Shown piece after piece: positions 8,867 through 17,413 of a DNA stretch of 64,000 nucleotides (its first letter is position 1; every line of letters begins with the position of its first letter). Position numbers and translations under genes: made by a program. The notes beneath the pieces are model-generated. The model did no database searches. It was not told the origin of the DNA and saw nothing but the letters and a program-made list of their open reading frames with translations. The DNA is from an uncultured Prevotellaceae bacterium (GTDB lineage Bacteria; Bacteroidota; Bacteroidia; Bacteroidales; Bacteroidaceae). Location of the stretch: assembly GCA_902778535.1 (NCBI GenBank), contig CACYYG010000023.1, positions 1 through 64,000 of the forward strand, written 5' to 3'.

Positions 8867-9175
8867 TTACAAGATGGTAAGACTCACCCTGCGCCCTAAT
8901 CCTTGGAATATCTTTAAGAGTGTAGAGACCTGTATGTCTGTATGTCCGTTCTCGACACGTGAGATATAGCTCTTCTTGGTTCCAATCTTATTGGCAAGCT
9001 GTTCCTGTGTAAGTCCTGCCTTTTGTCGTTCCTCTTTAAGACGCTCTCCCAAAATGAAAGCATCAGCATCGGCGTCAAACTCCATTCTTGTAGGAGTACC
9101 TTCTGCACCAAAATCTTCGGTAATGAGATCTTCAATCGGTGTAAGATTCAGTTCCTTCATTTCTTCACTTGTCAT
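8867..9175 (-). CDS. HigA/XRE-type antitoxin
   Basis: A small protein with a C-terminal helix-turn-helix of the XRE class (EERQKAGLTQEQLANKIGTKKSYISRVENG). The N-terminal 40 residues are acidic. I use the ATG at 9175 (MTSEEMKEL), which begins one base after the upstream toxin stop; an upstream Met at 9205 would lie inside the toxin gene. The toxin-first order and the domain match HigBA-type loci, where the antitoxin binds the toxin and represses the operon. Confidence is high for the domain, moderate for the exact family name. Confidence 0.8.
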   Translation of the reverse strand: MTSEEMKELNLTPIEDLITEDFGAEGTPTRMEFDADADAFILGERLKEERQKAGLTQEQLANKIGTKKSYISRVENGHTDIQVSTLLKIFQGLGRRVSLTIL

Positions 9176-9176
9176 A

Positions 9177-9539
9177 TTATTCTCCCTTCTTGTTCTTACT
9201 TTCAAAATATTCGTTCATAATCCGTTTCGCCTTGTCAATCTCACCTTGCGGTGTCTTTTGGGTTTTCTTCTGGAATCCATTAAACAGAATGACTAGATTA
9301 CCTTCATCGAAGCAACAGAAAATACGGTAGATATTTCCGTCATCTTCAATCCTAATTTCATATAGTCCAGCTACACCCGCTATTGATTTCAAATAGGTAA
9401 CAGGAACGACATCTAATGTCATGATGTAGAGGAATATCTGATATATCTTCTTCAATGTACGCAATGATAGCGTCTTTTTGAACTCCCTGAAGTGGTTCTT
9501 GTAAACCACCATGTGCCTTTTATATTCTTTTTTGGGCAT
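9177..9539 (-). CDS. HigB/RelE-like toxin
   Basis: About 120 basic residues with the RelE/HigB core: FKKTLSLRTLKKIYQIFLYI, a YLKSIAGVAGLYEIRI strand pair, then NIYRIFCCFDEGNLVILFNGFQKKTQKTP and a final amphipathic helix. The GLYEIR...YRIFCCF...LLFNGFQKK pattern is shared by Gp49-like mRNA interferases that cleave ribosome-bound mRNA. The start is uncertain: MPKKEY at 9539 or MVVYKN at 9512; the longest frame would begin at 9599. The stop is one base before the antitoxin ATG, consistent with coupled translation. Confidence 0.78.
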   Translation of the reverse strand: MPKKEYKRHMVVYKNHFREFKKTLSLRTLKKIYQIFLYIMTLDVVPVTYLKSIAGVAGLYEIRIEDDGNIYRIFCCFDEGNLVILFNGFQKKTQKTPQGEIDKAKRIMNEYFESKNKKGE

Positions 9540-9680
9540 ATTGCTCAAATTTTCAGCAAAGATAACTAATTGGTAAACAATCTCCAAATGTTTTCTCAAG
9601 AAACAGTATGTTTGATGTGATTATTTAACAAATTCTTAACATTTGTGAAATGGAAACCTCGGTATTGGCTGGTACTTGCT

Positions 9681-9862
9681 TAACCTAAATTATTCATAGA
9701 AAATTCTTTTTTGTCTGCGACGCTACGTGAATGACCATGAATGAACCGTAAATGACCATGAATATAATATTTACGGACATTCACGGTTCATTTACGGACA
9801 TTTACGTTTTGCCGTAGGCAGACTTAACTCCTTTATTAAATCTTCGTGAATAATTCAGGTTA
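9681..9862. mobile_element. MITE-like nested palindrome, about 180 bp
   Basis: The outer arms AACCTAAATTATTCAT (9682-9697) and GTGAATAATTCAGGTT (9846-9861) are inverted copies with 14 of 16 matches. Inside, GTCTGC...CTACG is mirrored by CGTAG...GCAGAC, and the centre (9726-9806) is a long imperfect palindrome built from reiterated ATGAACCGTAAATGACC-like units. There is no reading frame. The whole can fold into one long hairpin, typical of a miniature inverted-repeat element or an attenuating structure. Confidence 0.6.
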
Positions 9863-9932
9863 CAATTTTATTTTGATATATCGCCCGATTAAGGCGTAAA
9901 ATGTGTTACGATAGATTTATTTCCATTTTTTC

Positions 9933-9964
9933 TTTGTTTGCTCTCGACTTTTTTCGTAACTTTG
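9933..9964 (+). promoter_or_regulatory. Promoter of adenosine deaminase operon
   Basis: TTTG (9933-9936), 20 bases, then TAACTTTG (9957-9964): a textbook Bacteroidota -33/-7 pair, 23 bases before the ATG at 9987. Confidence 0.75.
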
Positions 9965-9986
9965 CGCTCTGAAAAACATGAACTGA

Positions 9987-11036
9987 ATGCCTGCAGCTAT
10001 TATAAAGAATTTTGATGCCCGGAAGTATGCGCTCGTCGATTTGCACCTTCATCTCGACGGCTCACTCAGCATGGCCGATGCCATTCACATGGCGGCCATC
10101 GAAGGCGTATCACTGCCGGCAGACAGGAGCGAAATCGAGAAGTTGCTCGTATGCCCTGAGAACTGCAAGAGCCTGAACGACTATCTGAAATGCTTCGTCC
10201 TGCCTGAAAGCATTATGCAGAGTCGAGAGACATTGGTCTATAGTGCAAAAAGCCTCGTAAAACGGCTCGACGAACAAGGGCTTATCTACGCAGAGATTCG
10301 CTTTGCCCCTCAACAGCACCTGAAGAAAGGACTGACACTGGACGAAGTGACAGTAGCCACGATGGAGGGAATAGAGGCAGGCATGGCCGAAAGCAAGAAC
10401 GGAATCAAGGTACAGCTCATTCTCAGTTGCATGCGTGGCGAAGGCAACGATGCTCTGAATATGGAAACGGTCGACGTGGCCAGGAAATATCTGGGCAAGG
10501 GCATCTGTGCCATCGATCTTGCAGGTGCCGAGGCGTTGTTCCCCACGTCAAAATATCGTGAGCTGTTTGCATACGTCAAGGCCCAAGGCATACCCTTTAC
10601 CATCCATGCCGGCGAGGCCGATGGTGTGGAGAGTATGAAACTGGCCATTGAATATGGCACCAGCCGTATCGGTCATGGAATAAGGAGCTATAACGACAAA
10701 GCCACAAAGGAGCTGCTGAAGCAGCACAACATCTGCCTGGGCTTCTGTCCGACGAGCAACCTGCAGACAAAGGCGGTGGCGGGCGTCACCACCATGTCGC
10801 AATATCCGCTGCAGGCATTCCTCAACGACGGTGTGGACGTGTGTATCAACACCGACAGCATGAGCGTATCCAACACCACCGTTGCACGCGAACTTCAACA
10901 GCTTTACGATGCAGGCATTATGACCGAAAGCCAAGCCCGATGGATGGTGCTGACGGCCATCCGTCACGCTTTTCTCCCTGATGCAGAGAAGGCATCCCTA
11001 CTGAGCAAGGCCGAACAACGTTTACAAAATGATTGA
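9987..11036 (+). CDS. add: Adenosine deaminase
   Basis: Hydrolyses adenosine or deoxyadenosine to inosine and ammonia in purine salvage. The zinc ligands are seen as LHLHLDGS (His20, His22), then TIHAGEADG with the third His and the catalytic Glu, RIGHGIRS, and the NTDSMS near the C-terminus supplying the metal-binding Asp. Length (349) is typical of bacterial Add, and the metal sites argue against a simple adenine deaminase of another fold. The last codons overlap the start of the SNF2 gene by 8 bases, so the two are probably co-transcribed from the TTTG/TAACTTTG promoter. Confidence 0.93.
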   Translation: MPAAIIKNFDARKYALVDLHLHLDGSLSMADAIHMAAIEGVSLPADRSEIEKLLVCPENCKSLNDYLKCFVLPESIMQSRETLVYSAKSLVKRLDEQGLIYAEIRFAPQQHLKKGLTLDEVTVATMEGIEAGMAESKNGIKVQLILSCMRGEGNDALNMETVDVARKYLGKGICAIDLAGAEALFPTSKYRELFAYVKAQGIPFTIHAGEADGVESMKLAIEYGTSRIGHGIRSYNDKATKELLKQHNICLGFCPTSNLQTKAVAGVTTMSQYPLQAFLNDGVDVCINTDSMSVSNTTVARELQQLYDAGIMTESQARWMVLTAIRHAFLPDAEKASLLSKAEQRLQND

Positions 11037-13839
11037 TATGAGCGATTTTCTAAGCCAATTCCATAAATCCACATTCCGACAGGTAAACACACAGAAGGGC
11101 AGCGGTAAAGCGAAAATACTGTTCCGACTGACCTTCGAGCGGGGAGCCACTGTGACGGTGGTGAACGAGAAGGGAGAGACCGTGGCGCCCGACTACAAAC
11201 AGTATCAGGGCGAGACGTTCAATGTGCTGCGCATCATCGACAGCATCCGACAGGAACAGGCTATGCGCATCAGCTGGGAAACGGACGTGCAAGAAGGCTT
11301 CCGCCTGCACGACTATCCCTACCTGCTCTTCGCACTGCTGCGTTGTGACAATCTGGTAGACGGAGAACTGAAACCGCTGAAGGTCGCCAACACACAGGCC
11401 ACCATTCTCCTGCGCATTACAGGCAGTCAGACCCTTCAGTCTTCATTCTATGCCAGAGCAGAGGGACTGCCGCCTTCAGAGTTTCAGCTGCTGAGCGACG
11501 TCTTCGCGCTGGTCGGCGACACCATCTGCCCCATTGCCTCGCTGGGTGAAAACTACCTGCGACTGACGTTCTTCTGCGAGACTTTCCCCGAGACATTACT
11601 GGAGCAGTTTCTTTCGGTGTTCTACAGCTATATCGACAACGTTGACCTCGACTACGAGGACTATGTGCTGGTGAGGAGCGAACAGACGGTGGAGACTGTG
11701 CCGACTGTCATCATTGAGAAAGTGGATGCCGACATGGCGCTCTATCTGCGGCTGACGTACACGCTGCCAGGCATCGATGCCGACTTTGCCCAGCGTTTCG
11801 ACCTGACCTGTCTGGCCACGCTGACGATGGAACATCAGGTGTTGCTGCGCCGCATCGTGCACTCCGACATCACACAAGACGAAAACGATTTGAGGAAAAT
11901 GATTGTCAGTCAGGCTCCGACAAAGGTGGCGGCGAAAGACGTGTGGGACGACGACGGCGAGTTCATCATCCCGCAAGAAACGGCTGGCCCGTTCCTGCTG
12001 AAGGCGCTGCCCGAACTGGTGCGACGCTTCCAGCTGTTGGGAGCCGAGCGGCTGAAGGAATACAAGGTGAAGCCCATACAGCCGAAGATGAACTTGAAGC
12101 TATCGTCGGGCATCGATTTCCTCGAAGGGTCGGCCACCATCATGCTGGGCGACGAGGAGATGTCGCTGCGCTCGTTCCTGCAACAGTATGGCAAGCAGAA
12201 ATATGTCACGCTGAGCGACGGTCAGCGCGGCCTCGTCGATGAACACTATGTGCACCGTCTGGAGCGCATCTTCCGCAAGGTGGAGAAGGGCGACAAGGTG
12301 AAGGTGTCGTTCTTCGACCTGCCTGAGATAGAGACGCTGCTGAACGAAAAGCTTGAAGGAAAAACCTTCGAACACTACAGGGAATTCTATGAGGGCTTCA
12401 ACCAGCTGGCAACGAAACGCCTCAGCACAGCAGGCGTCAACGCCAAGCTGCGCAACTATCAGAAGGAGGGCGTGAAGTGGATTAACTATCTCTACGAAAA
12501 CAACTTCGGCGGCTGTCTGGCCGATGATATGGGACTTGGCAAGACGCTGCAGACTATCACGATGCTGACGAAGGTGTATTCAAAAAATCTCAAATCTCAA
12601 ACCTCAAATCTCAAATCCTCCCTCATCGTCATGCCGAAGTCGCTGCTTTTCAACTGGCAGGACGAGCTGAAGAAGTTTGCGCCACAGCTCACCTATTACA
12701 CCTACTATGGTGCACAGCGCGACCTGAAAGAGGCCATGAAACAGCAGCTCATCCTGACTACTTACGCCCTGGTGCGCAACGACATCGAGCAGTTCCGCGA
12801 GCAGGAGTTCCACTACATCATCCTCGACGAGAGCCAGAACATCAAGAACCTGCAGTCGCAGACCACCCAGGCAGTCTTCCTGCTCAACGGCAAGCATCGC
12901 CTGGCACTCAGCGGCACGCCAATAGAGAATAATCTCACCGAACTCTACTCGCTTTACCGCTTCCTCAACCCTGCCATGCTGGGAACATTGGACGATTTCA
13001 ACCGACAGTATGCCACGCCCATACAGCATCAGGCCGACAAGGAAGCTACCGAGGCCCTGCGCCGCAAAATCTTCCCCTTCATGCTGCGACGACTGAAGAA
13101 GGACGTGCTAAAGGAACTGCCCGACCGTACGGAGCAGACACTCTATGTGGAGATGGAACCCGGACACGCTCAGTTCTACGAAGAACGGCGCCGCTACTAT
13201 CAAGAAGCCATCCAGTCGAGCATCAAGGCGAATGGTCTGGAGAAGTCGCAGATGATGATGTTCCAGGCCCTCTCGGAACTGCGCCGCATTGCCTCCGTAC
13301 CCGAAAGCCTCAGCGACGGCGCTATCCTGTCGCCGAAGATTCCGCTGCTCTGCGAACAGGTGGAAGAGGCCGTCACTGGCGGACACAAGGTGGTTATCTT
13401 CTTCAATTTCATCGCCGGCATAGAGCTGGTGGGCGAGCGCCTCACAGAATTAGGCATCGATTACGCCACCATGACGGGCTCTACTCACGACCGCCGTGCC
13501 GTCATCGAGCGATTCCAGAACGACTCCGGATGCCGCGCCCTGCTGATGACGCTGAAAACGGGTGGGGTAGGGCTGAACCTCACCGTAGCCGACACCGTCT
13601 ACATCTTCGAGCCGTGGTGGAACAAAGCCGCCGAGGAACAGGCCATCAACCGCCTGCACCGCATCGGCCAGAAGGCAAAGGTGCTCAGCTTCGCACTCAT
13701 CACCCGCGACACCATCGAGGAGAAAATCCGCCTGCTGCAACAGCAGAAAAAAGACCTGGCCGACAGCCTCATCACCGGCGATGCCGCCATCACCAAACGA
13801 CTCACCGAGGAAGACATCAAGTACATTTTCGGACAATGA
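11029..13839 (+). CDS. SNF2-family DNA-dependent ATPase
   Basis: A 936-residue Swi2/Snf2 protein. An N-terminal accessory region of about 470 residues precedes the motor. Motif I is DDMGLGKTLQTI (about 499-510), the DEAH-box variant is DESQNIKN (about 600), SGTPIENN follows, and the second RecA lobe contains LLMTLKTGGVGLNL and INRLHRIGQ. Such proteins translocate on DNA and remodel nucleoprotein; bacterial HepA/RapA-like members act on RNA polymerase or in repair. Between motifs I and Ia sits a low-complexity insert (NLKSQTSNLK) encoded by AAATCTC repeats. The start overlaps add, and a large unknown protein follows 32 bases later. Confidence 0.9.
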   Translation: MIDMSDFLSQFHKSTFRQVNTQKGSGKAKILFRLTFERGATVTVVNEKGETVAPDYKQYQGETFNVLRIIDSIRQEQAMRISWETDVQEGFRLHDYPYLLFALLRCDNLVDGELKPLKVANTQATILLRITGSQTLQSSFYARAEGLPPSEFQLLSDVFALVGDTICPIASLGENYLRLTFFCETFPETLLEQFLSVFYSYIDNVDLDYEDYVLVRSEQTVETVPTVIIEKVDADMALYLRLTYTLPGIDADFAQRFDLTCLATLTMEHQVLLRRIVHSDITQDENDLRKMIVSQAPTKVAAKDVWDDDGEFIIPQETAGPFLLKALPELVRRFQLLGAERLKEYKVKPIQPKMNLKLSSGIDFLEGSATIMLGDEEMSLRSFLQQYGKQKYVTLSDGQRGLVDEHYVHRLERIFRKVEKGDKVKVSFFDLPEIETLLNEKLEGKTFEHYREFYEGFNQLATKRLSTAGVNAKLRNYQKEGVKWINYLYENNFGGCLADDMGLGKTLQTITMLTKVYSKNLKSQTSNLKSSLIVMPKSLLFNWQDELKKFAPQLTYYTYYGAQRDLKEAMKQQLILTTYALVRNDIEQFREQEFHYIILDESQNIKNLQSQTTQAVFLLNGKHRLALSGTPIENNLTELYSLYRFLNPAMLGTLDDFNRQYATPIQHQADKEATEALRRKIFPFMLRRLKKDVLKELPDRTEQTLYVEMEPGHAQFYEERRRYYQEAIQSSIKANGLEKSQMMMFQALSELRRIASVPESLSDGAILSPKIPLLCEQVEEAVTGGHKVVIFFNFIAGIELVGERLTELGIDYATMTGSTHDRRAVIERFQNDSGCRALLMTLKTGGVGLNLTVADTVYIFEPWWNKAAEEQAINRLHRIGQKAKVLSFALITRDTIEEKIRLLQQQKKDLADSLITGDAAITKRLTEEDIKYIFGQ
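12583..12617 (+). repeat. In-frame AAATCTC heptamer repeat inside SNF2 gene
   Basis: Five degenerate copies of AAATCTC encode the polar insert NLKSQTSNLK between helicase motifs. The same DNA repeat and nearly the same peptide occur in lgt at about 26938-26970. Confidence 0.7.
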
Positions 13840-13871
13840 CTCCGGAGGTTCATCACGAATTATGATACAAT

Positions 13872-15752
13872 ATGGTACAGAAAGACCTTTTCGGATATAC
13901 TCCGCCACTGCCGCCCAAACTCCTGCTGCATGAGCCGGATAGCACGCGATGGAAGGAGATGGCAGCATACTTAGACAGCCACAGCACCAAGGTGGACTTG
14001 CTCAACTATGCCGAGGCGCTTACGGCATGGCTCGGCAAGTATAATGTGTATCGGGCCGCTGACGACAGCAAGCCCGTGAAGGCTACCGAGATCATAGACA
14101 TCACCAAGTCAAGCAATTCCAAGGCAACCATTGCCTATGGGGTGGCCCTTATCCTTGCCGACCAGCAGAACATGCAGTCCTACGTAGAAACCCTGGACGA
14201 AGAGATGAAGAACCTCTGGGTATCTATGCTGCTCAATATCTATCTCACTGCAGACAACGCCAAGCAAATACTGCACGACGAAAGCATCATCGTAGAAGAA
14301 CGCGTCTATTACTACTCGCGGGCCATAGCCAAACTCAAAAAGCCCGAACTGAAATGGTTCTCGCTGACCCACTTCCTGTCGACAGAGAATTCGCGATACC
14401 GCAACTATGAAAATTATATCACCATCAATCCTGCCATCCACTCCATCTTCTTCCCATTATTCTTTCCCAGAGCCTTTGACGAAAGCGAGAACCTGAGCCA
14501 GCTGCCTGATGGCCATTGGCGTATCATGAACTTCGAATCCGACAGCTATACCCACTTCCAGCTCTTTCTGAGTATGATGAAGCAGCATTTACTACCGGTG
14601 AAGAAGAAAGGTATCGGCGTGACTGATATGAAGCGGGCACAGAAAAAGATGTCGCTCAAAGAGTTCTTCCCTGGCGACACCAACGAATACCGACAGAACC
14701 TACGCGCCTTCTCCTACCTGCAGCTGCTGGCATTGCACGAACACTTTCTCGCACGCCAGAAGAAACGCTCCTATCAGGACACGCTGCGCAACCTCTTCGC
14801 CAACTTCAACTCGCTCAACAGTTTCCTGTCAAACATTCTCTTTCCACATATCACTGGGCTAAACCGCCAGTTCACCGAGTATGGCAAGGAGAGCAAGCTG
14901 TGCAACATGCTCTTCACCTGGATGGGCGAAGACCCGGAAGGATGGGTCAACCTGCACGACGTCATCATCCGTATCTATGCCCTCAACTACGGTAACGATA
15001 CATCACAGCACATTCCACTCGTCTACAACCCTAAGATGGAAGACTATTCCACCCATCTCACCAACCAATACTCCGGACGTGTCATCAGCGCCGACAGCTA
15101 CGTGATGGAGTTTGGCTACACCGGCTTGCAAATGTGTGCCCTGCTTATGGCCAGCGTGGGAATGGCTGAGGTGGCCATCGACGAAGACAAGAATTGTGGT
15201 GTGTCACCCTTCGAGAGTGTAGCCTATATCCGCCTCACTCCTCTGGGACGCTATGCACTGGGCATAGACACCAGCTACGAGGCACCGAAGATGGAGCAGA
15301 CCGCCTATTTCGAGCTTGACCCCGACCGCCTCATCATCCGCTCATTGGTGGAGCCCAACCCCTACGCCCAGCTGCTGAAAGACACCAGCATACCCATCTC
15401 GCGCAACCGCTTCGAAACCTCAGCCCTGTCATTCCTTGCCAACTGTCATAGCAAGAGTGACGTAGAGAGTAAGATCAGCATCTTCAAGCAGTTCATTGCC
15501 GACAAGCTGCCGCCGCTGTGGAAGGAATTCTTCAAAACGCTGCTGCAGCACTGCCACCCATTGCATGAGGATTCCACGGCCTACAGGCACTACACCATCG
15601 ACCCCGAGAACCGCGAACTGCAGCAGCTCATCACCAACGACCCCGTGCTACGCCAGCTCGTCATCCGTGCCGAGGGCTATCGCATCTTAGTGAAGCTCGA
15701 TGACATCAGAAAATTCGAAAACCAACTGAAGAAGCACGGCTATCTGCTGTAG
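13872..15752 (+). CDS. Unknown large protein next to SNF2 ATPase
   Basis: A 626-residue cytoplasmic protein without signal peptide or membrane segment. I do not recognise the family with confidence. It is mixed helical, with Trp- and Tyr-rich N-terminal stretches, and the last 60 residues (DPVLRQLVIRAEGYRILVKLDDIRKFENQL...) recall the XPB/Ssl2 N-terminal-like helicase-associated domain, where a Leu-Val-rich strand is followed by a helix-turn; that is a weak similarity by eye. It follows the SNF2 gene by 32 bases in the same direction, so I infer a functional partner of that ATPase. Codon use matches its neighbours. Confidence 0.7.
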   Translation: MVQKDLFGYTPPLPPKLLLHEPDSTRWKEMAAYLDSHSTKVDLLNYAEALTAWLGKYNVYRAADDSKPVKATEIIDITKSSNSKATIAYGVALILADQQNMQSYVETLDEEMKNLWVSMLLNIYLTADNAKQILHDESIIVEERVYYYSRAIAKLKKPELKWFSLTHFLSTENSRYRNYENYITINPAIHSIFFPLFFPRAFDESENLSQLPDGHWRIMNFESDSYTHFQLFLSMMKQHLLPVKKKGIGVTDMKRAQKKMSLKEFFPGDTNEYRQNLRAFSYLQLLALHEHFLARQKKRSYQDTLRNLFANFNSLNSFLSNILFPHITGLNRQFTEYGKESKLCNMLFTWMGEDPEGWVNLHDVIIRIYALNYGNDTSQHIPLVYNPKMEDYSTHLTNQYSGRVISADSYVMEFGYTGLQMCALLMASVGMAEVAIDEDKNCGVSPFESVAYIRLTPLGRYALGIDTSYEAPKMEQTAYFELDPDRLIIRSLVEPNPYAQLLKDTSIPISRNRFETSALSFLANCHSKSDVESKISIFKQFIADKLPPLWKEFFKTLLQHCHPLHEDSTAYRHYTIDPENRELQQLITNDPVLRQLVIRAEGYRILVKLDDIRKFENQLKKHGYLL

Positions 15753-15798
15753 AGGGGTAAGTATCCAAGAAAAATCCGTGCATACGCGAAGGTCCCCC

Positions 15799-16866
15799 TT
15801 ATTGGTTGCACATCAAAATCCATTCCTTGAAGAAAGGGTCTTCCAGTTCATAGCGGTTGGAATAAATGACATAGCCGTCCTTCTGCAACCGTTTCAGGGC
15901 GCTGTAAATGGTACTGGTGCGATGTTCACCTGACTGCAGGGGCTTGCCTGAAGCCAGCCGTTGAAGAATCCATTTGTTAGTCCTGTTGAAGTTCATCCAC
16001 AGCCGCTCGTAGTCCAGTCCGTGGGTAGTGACAATAGTATCGATGGCAGAATGGATAGGGTCTGCCATGTCAGGTTTCAGCAGTCCTGCTTGCCAAACGT
16101 TGGCGGCCAACTGCTGTGTGTAGTAGGGATGACAGTCGGTATAATCGAGGATGGCATTGGCCAGCTCCTGGCACCTGTCGGCGTAGATGCCCGCTAAACG
16201 CTCTGAAAGAAAGTTGTAGAAATCCTCATGGGGCAGTTTCCTAAGTCGCATCAGCTCACCAAAATGGTAAAAAGGCGACTTCTTGTTCTCAAAGATTTCG
16301 GTCATCATGCTTTCCTGGCTGCCTAACAAGATGTAGTTAATGTGCTGCTGTTGTTGCATGATTGAACGCAGCTGCTTGTCAAACTTAGGAGCCAGGTCGC
16401 AAATCTCCTGAAACTCATCCAACACCACAATCATCCTGTCCTGTGACGTGTGAGCCTTTTCAATCAGCGTCAACACATCCTCTATCAGCAGCATGCCGTC
16501 CACCCCAGGCTGAAACGACACATCCATGGACCCAGTAATAGGATTCGTTGACACCGTAGGGATGACACGAAAGTGAGTGATAAGGTGTCGGACGCGTTCT
16601 AAGGGGTGCACCTTGAAGAACTCCTTGAGTAGCTTGGCTGACAAATCGGCTACCGACGTCACCTGCTGAAGGTTAACAGTCATGTGCTTACGCCCGCTCA
16701 GCCTCACAGCCTTCGCCACAAGGCTGCTCTTGCCAAAGCGACGAGGGCTGATCAGCACCAGGTGGTTCGGACTATTCACAAACTGAGTGATATAGGCAAC
16801 CTCTTCCACCCTGTCCGTGAAGTACTCGGCCTCGACAATCGTTCCAAATTTGAAAGGGTTCTCCAT
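15799..16866 (-). CDS. Archaeal-type AAA ATPase with winged-helix end
   Basis: Opens MENPFKFGTIVEAEYFTDR, the usual start of this STAND-like ATPase family. Walker A is SPRRFGKSSLV, Walker B is MIVVLDEFQEI, the sensor is YILLGSQESMM, and the C-terminal 80 residues resemble a winged helix (SGEHRTSTIYSALKRLQKDGYVI). A longer frame reaches 17019, but a clean TTTG-N19-TACCTTTG promoter at 16921-16951 overlaps that extension, and the Met at 16917 would fall at or before the transcription start, so I take the start at 16866. Family members are widespread and mostly unassigned; some sit near mobile or nuclease genes. Convergent with the unknown gene upstream. Confidence 0.82.
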   Translation of the reverse strand: MENPFKFGTIVEAEYFTDRVEEVAYITQFVNSPNHLVLISPRRFGKSSLVAKAVRLSGRKHMTVNLQQVTSVADLSAKLLKEFFKVHPLERVRHLITHFRVIPTVSTNPITGSMDVSFQPGVDGMLLIEDVLTLIEKAHTSQDRMIVVLDEFQEICDLAPKFDKQLRSIMQQQQHINYILLGSQESMMTEIFENKKSPFYHFGELMRLRKLPHEDFYNFLSERLAGIYADRCQELANAILDYTDCHPYYTQQLAANVWQAGLLKPDMADPIHSAIDTIVTTHGLDYERLWMNFNRTNKWILQRLASGKPLQSGEHRTSTIYSALKRLQKDGYVIYSNRYELEDPFFKEWILMCNQ

Positions 16867-16920
16867 ACTGTCAACAGCTATTACGATTTTTTTCGTTACG
16901 ACTTTTTTCGTAATCATCTG

Positions 16921-16951
16921 CAAAGGTAATTTCTTTTTCTGAAATAACAAA
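16921..16951 (-). promoter_or_regulatory. Promoter of AAA ATPase gene; decides its start
   Basis: On the minus strand TTTG (16948-16951), 19 bases, then TACCTTTG (16921-16928). Transcription should begin about 5-7 bases further on, which excludes starts at 17019 and 16917 and supports 16866. Confidence 0.75.
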
Positions 16952-17356
16952 ATAAATCCATGAAAAATGCACCATTTTCTTTCGACTACGGCCGCTGTTG
17001 CAGCTTGGTCTTTCGCCATAGGAAAATACCGATAATGGCCGAATCACCAGACATACTGAAAAACTCTTGCAGTTTTCTTATAACTGTAGTAGCGGTTAGC
17101 CACTCCTGGCATTCTGCTATCATTAAGGGGCTGCACGATCATTTTTGTAACCACGTGGGTTACTAACAGTAACCACGGTGGTTACAGTCAGTAACCCACG
17201 TGGTTACTGTTTTTACCCTTTTCGGCAAAATGAAGAGAAAAGGGGAGAAAGTATCACCTCAAACAGACAGCCGGACGCCTCACCTCAAAATAGACAGCCA
17301 GATGCCTGCCGAGGTCAAAGGAATAAGAGTCTGCTGCGATTTTTCAGCCTTTTTCC
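16952..17356. other. Divergent intergenic region with palindrome array and direct repeat
   Basis: No gene seen between the AAA ATPase and ychF. It contains palindrome array A (17147-17207) and, at about 17260-17312, two imperfect copies of CACCTCAAANAGACAGCC followed by GGACGC or AGATGC. Confidence 0.5.
17147..17207. repeat. Palindrome array A: three 17-bp units, 22-bp period
   Basis: Units at 17147-17163, 17169-17185 and 17191-17207, each GTAACC-N5-GGTTAC or the one-base-shifted form, joined by 5-base spacers TAACA and AGTCA. Preceded by CATTTTT, as in arrays C and D. Confidence 0.9.
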
Positions 17357-17387
17357 TTTGCACTTCTCTCAGTTTTTCGTAATTTTG
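17357..17387 (+). promoter_or_regulatory. ychF promoter
   Basis: TTTG (17357-17360), 19 bases, TAATTTTG (17380-17387): consensus Bacteroidota promoter, 26 bases before the ATG at 17414. Confidence 0.75.
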
Positions 17388-17413
17388 CAGCCGTATAAAC
17401 GTTTATAAAAGAA

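Larger units (their letters stand above)
9540..9986. other. Intergenic region with palindromic element and add promoter
   Basis: No gene seen. It lies between the divergent toxin and adenosine deaminase genes and is mostly taken up by the inverted-repeat element at 9681-9862, listed separately, and by the promoter of the deaminase. Confidence 0.5.
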
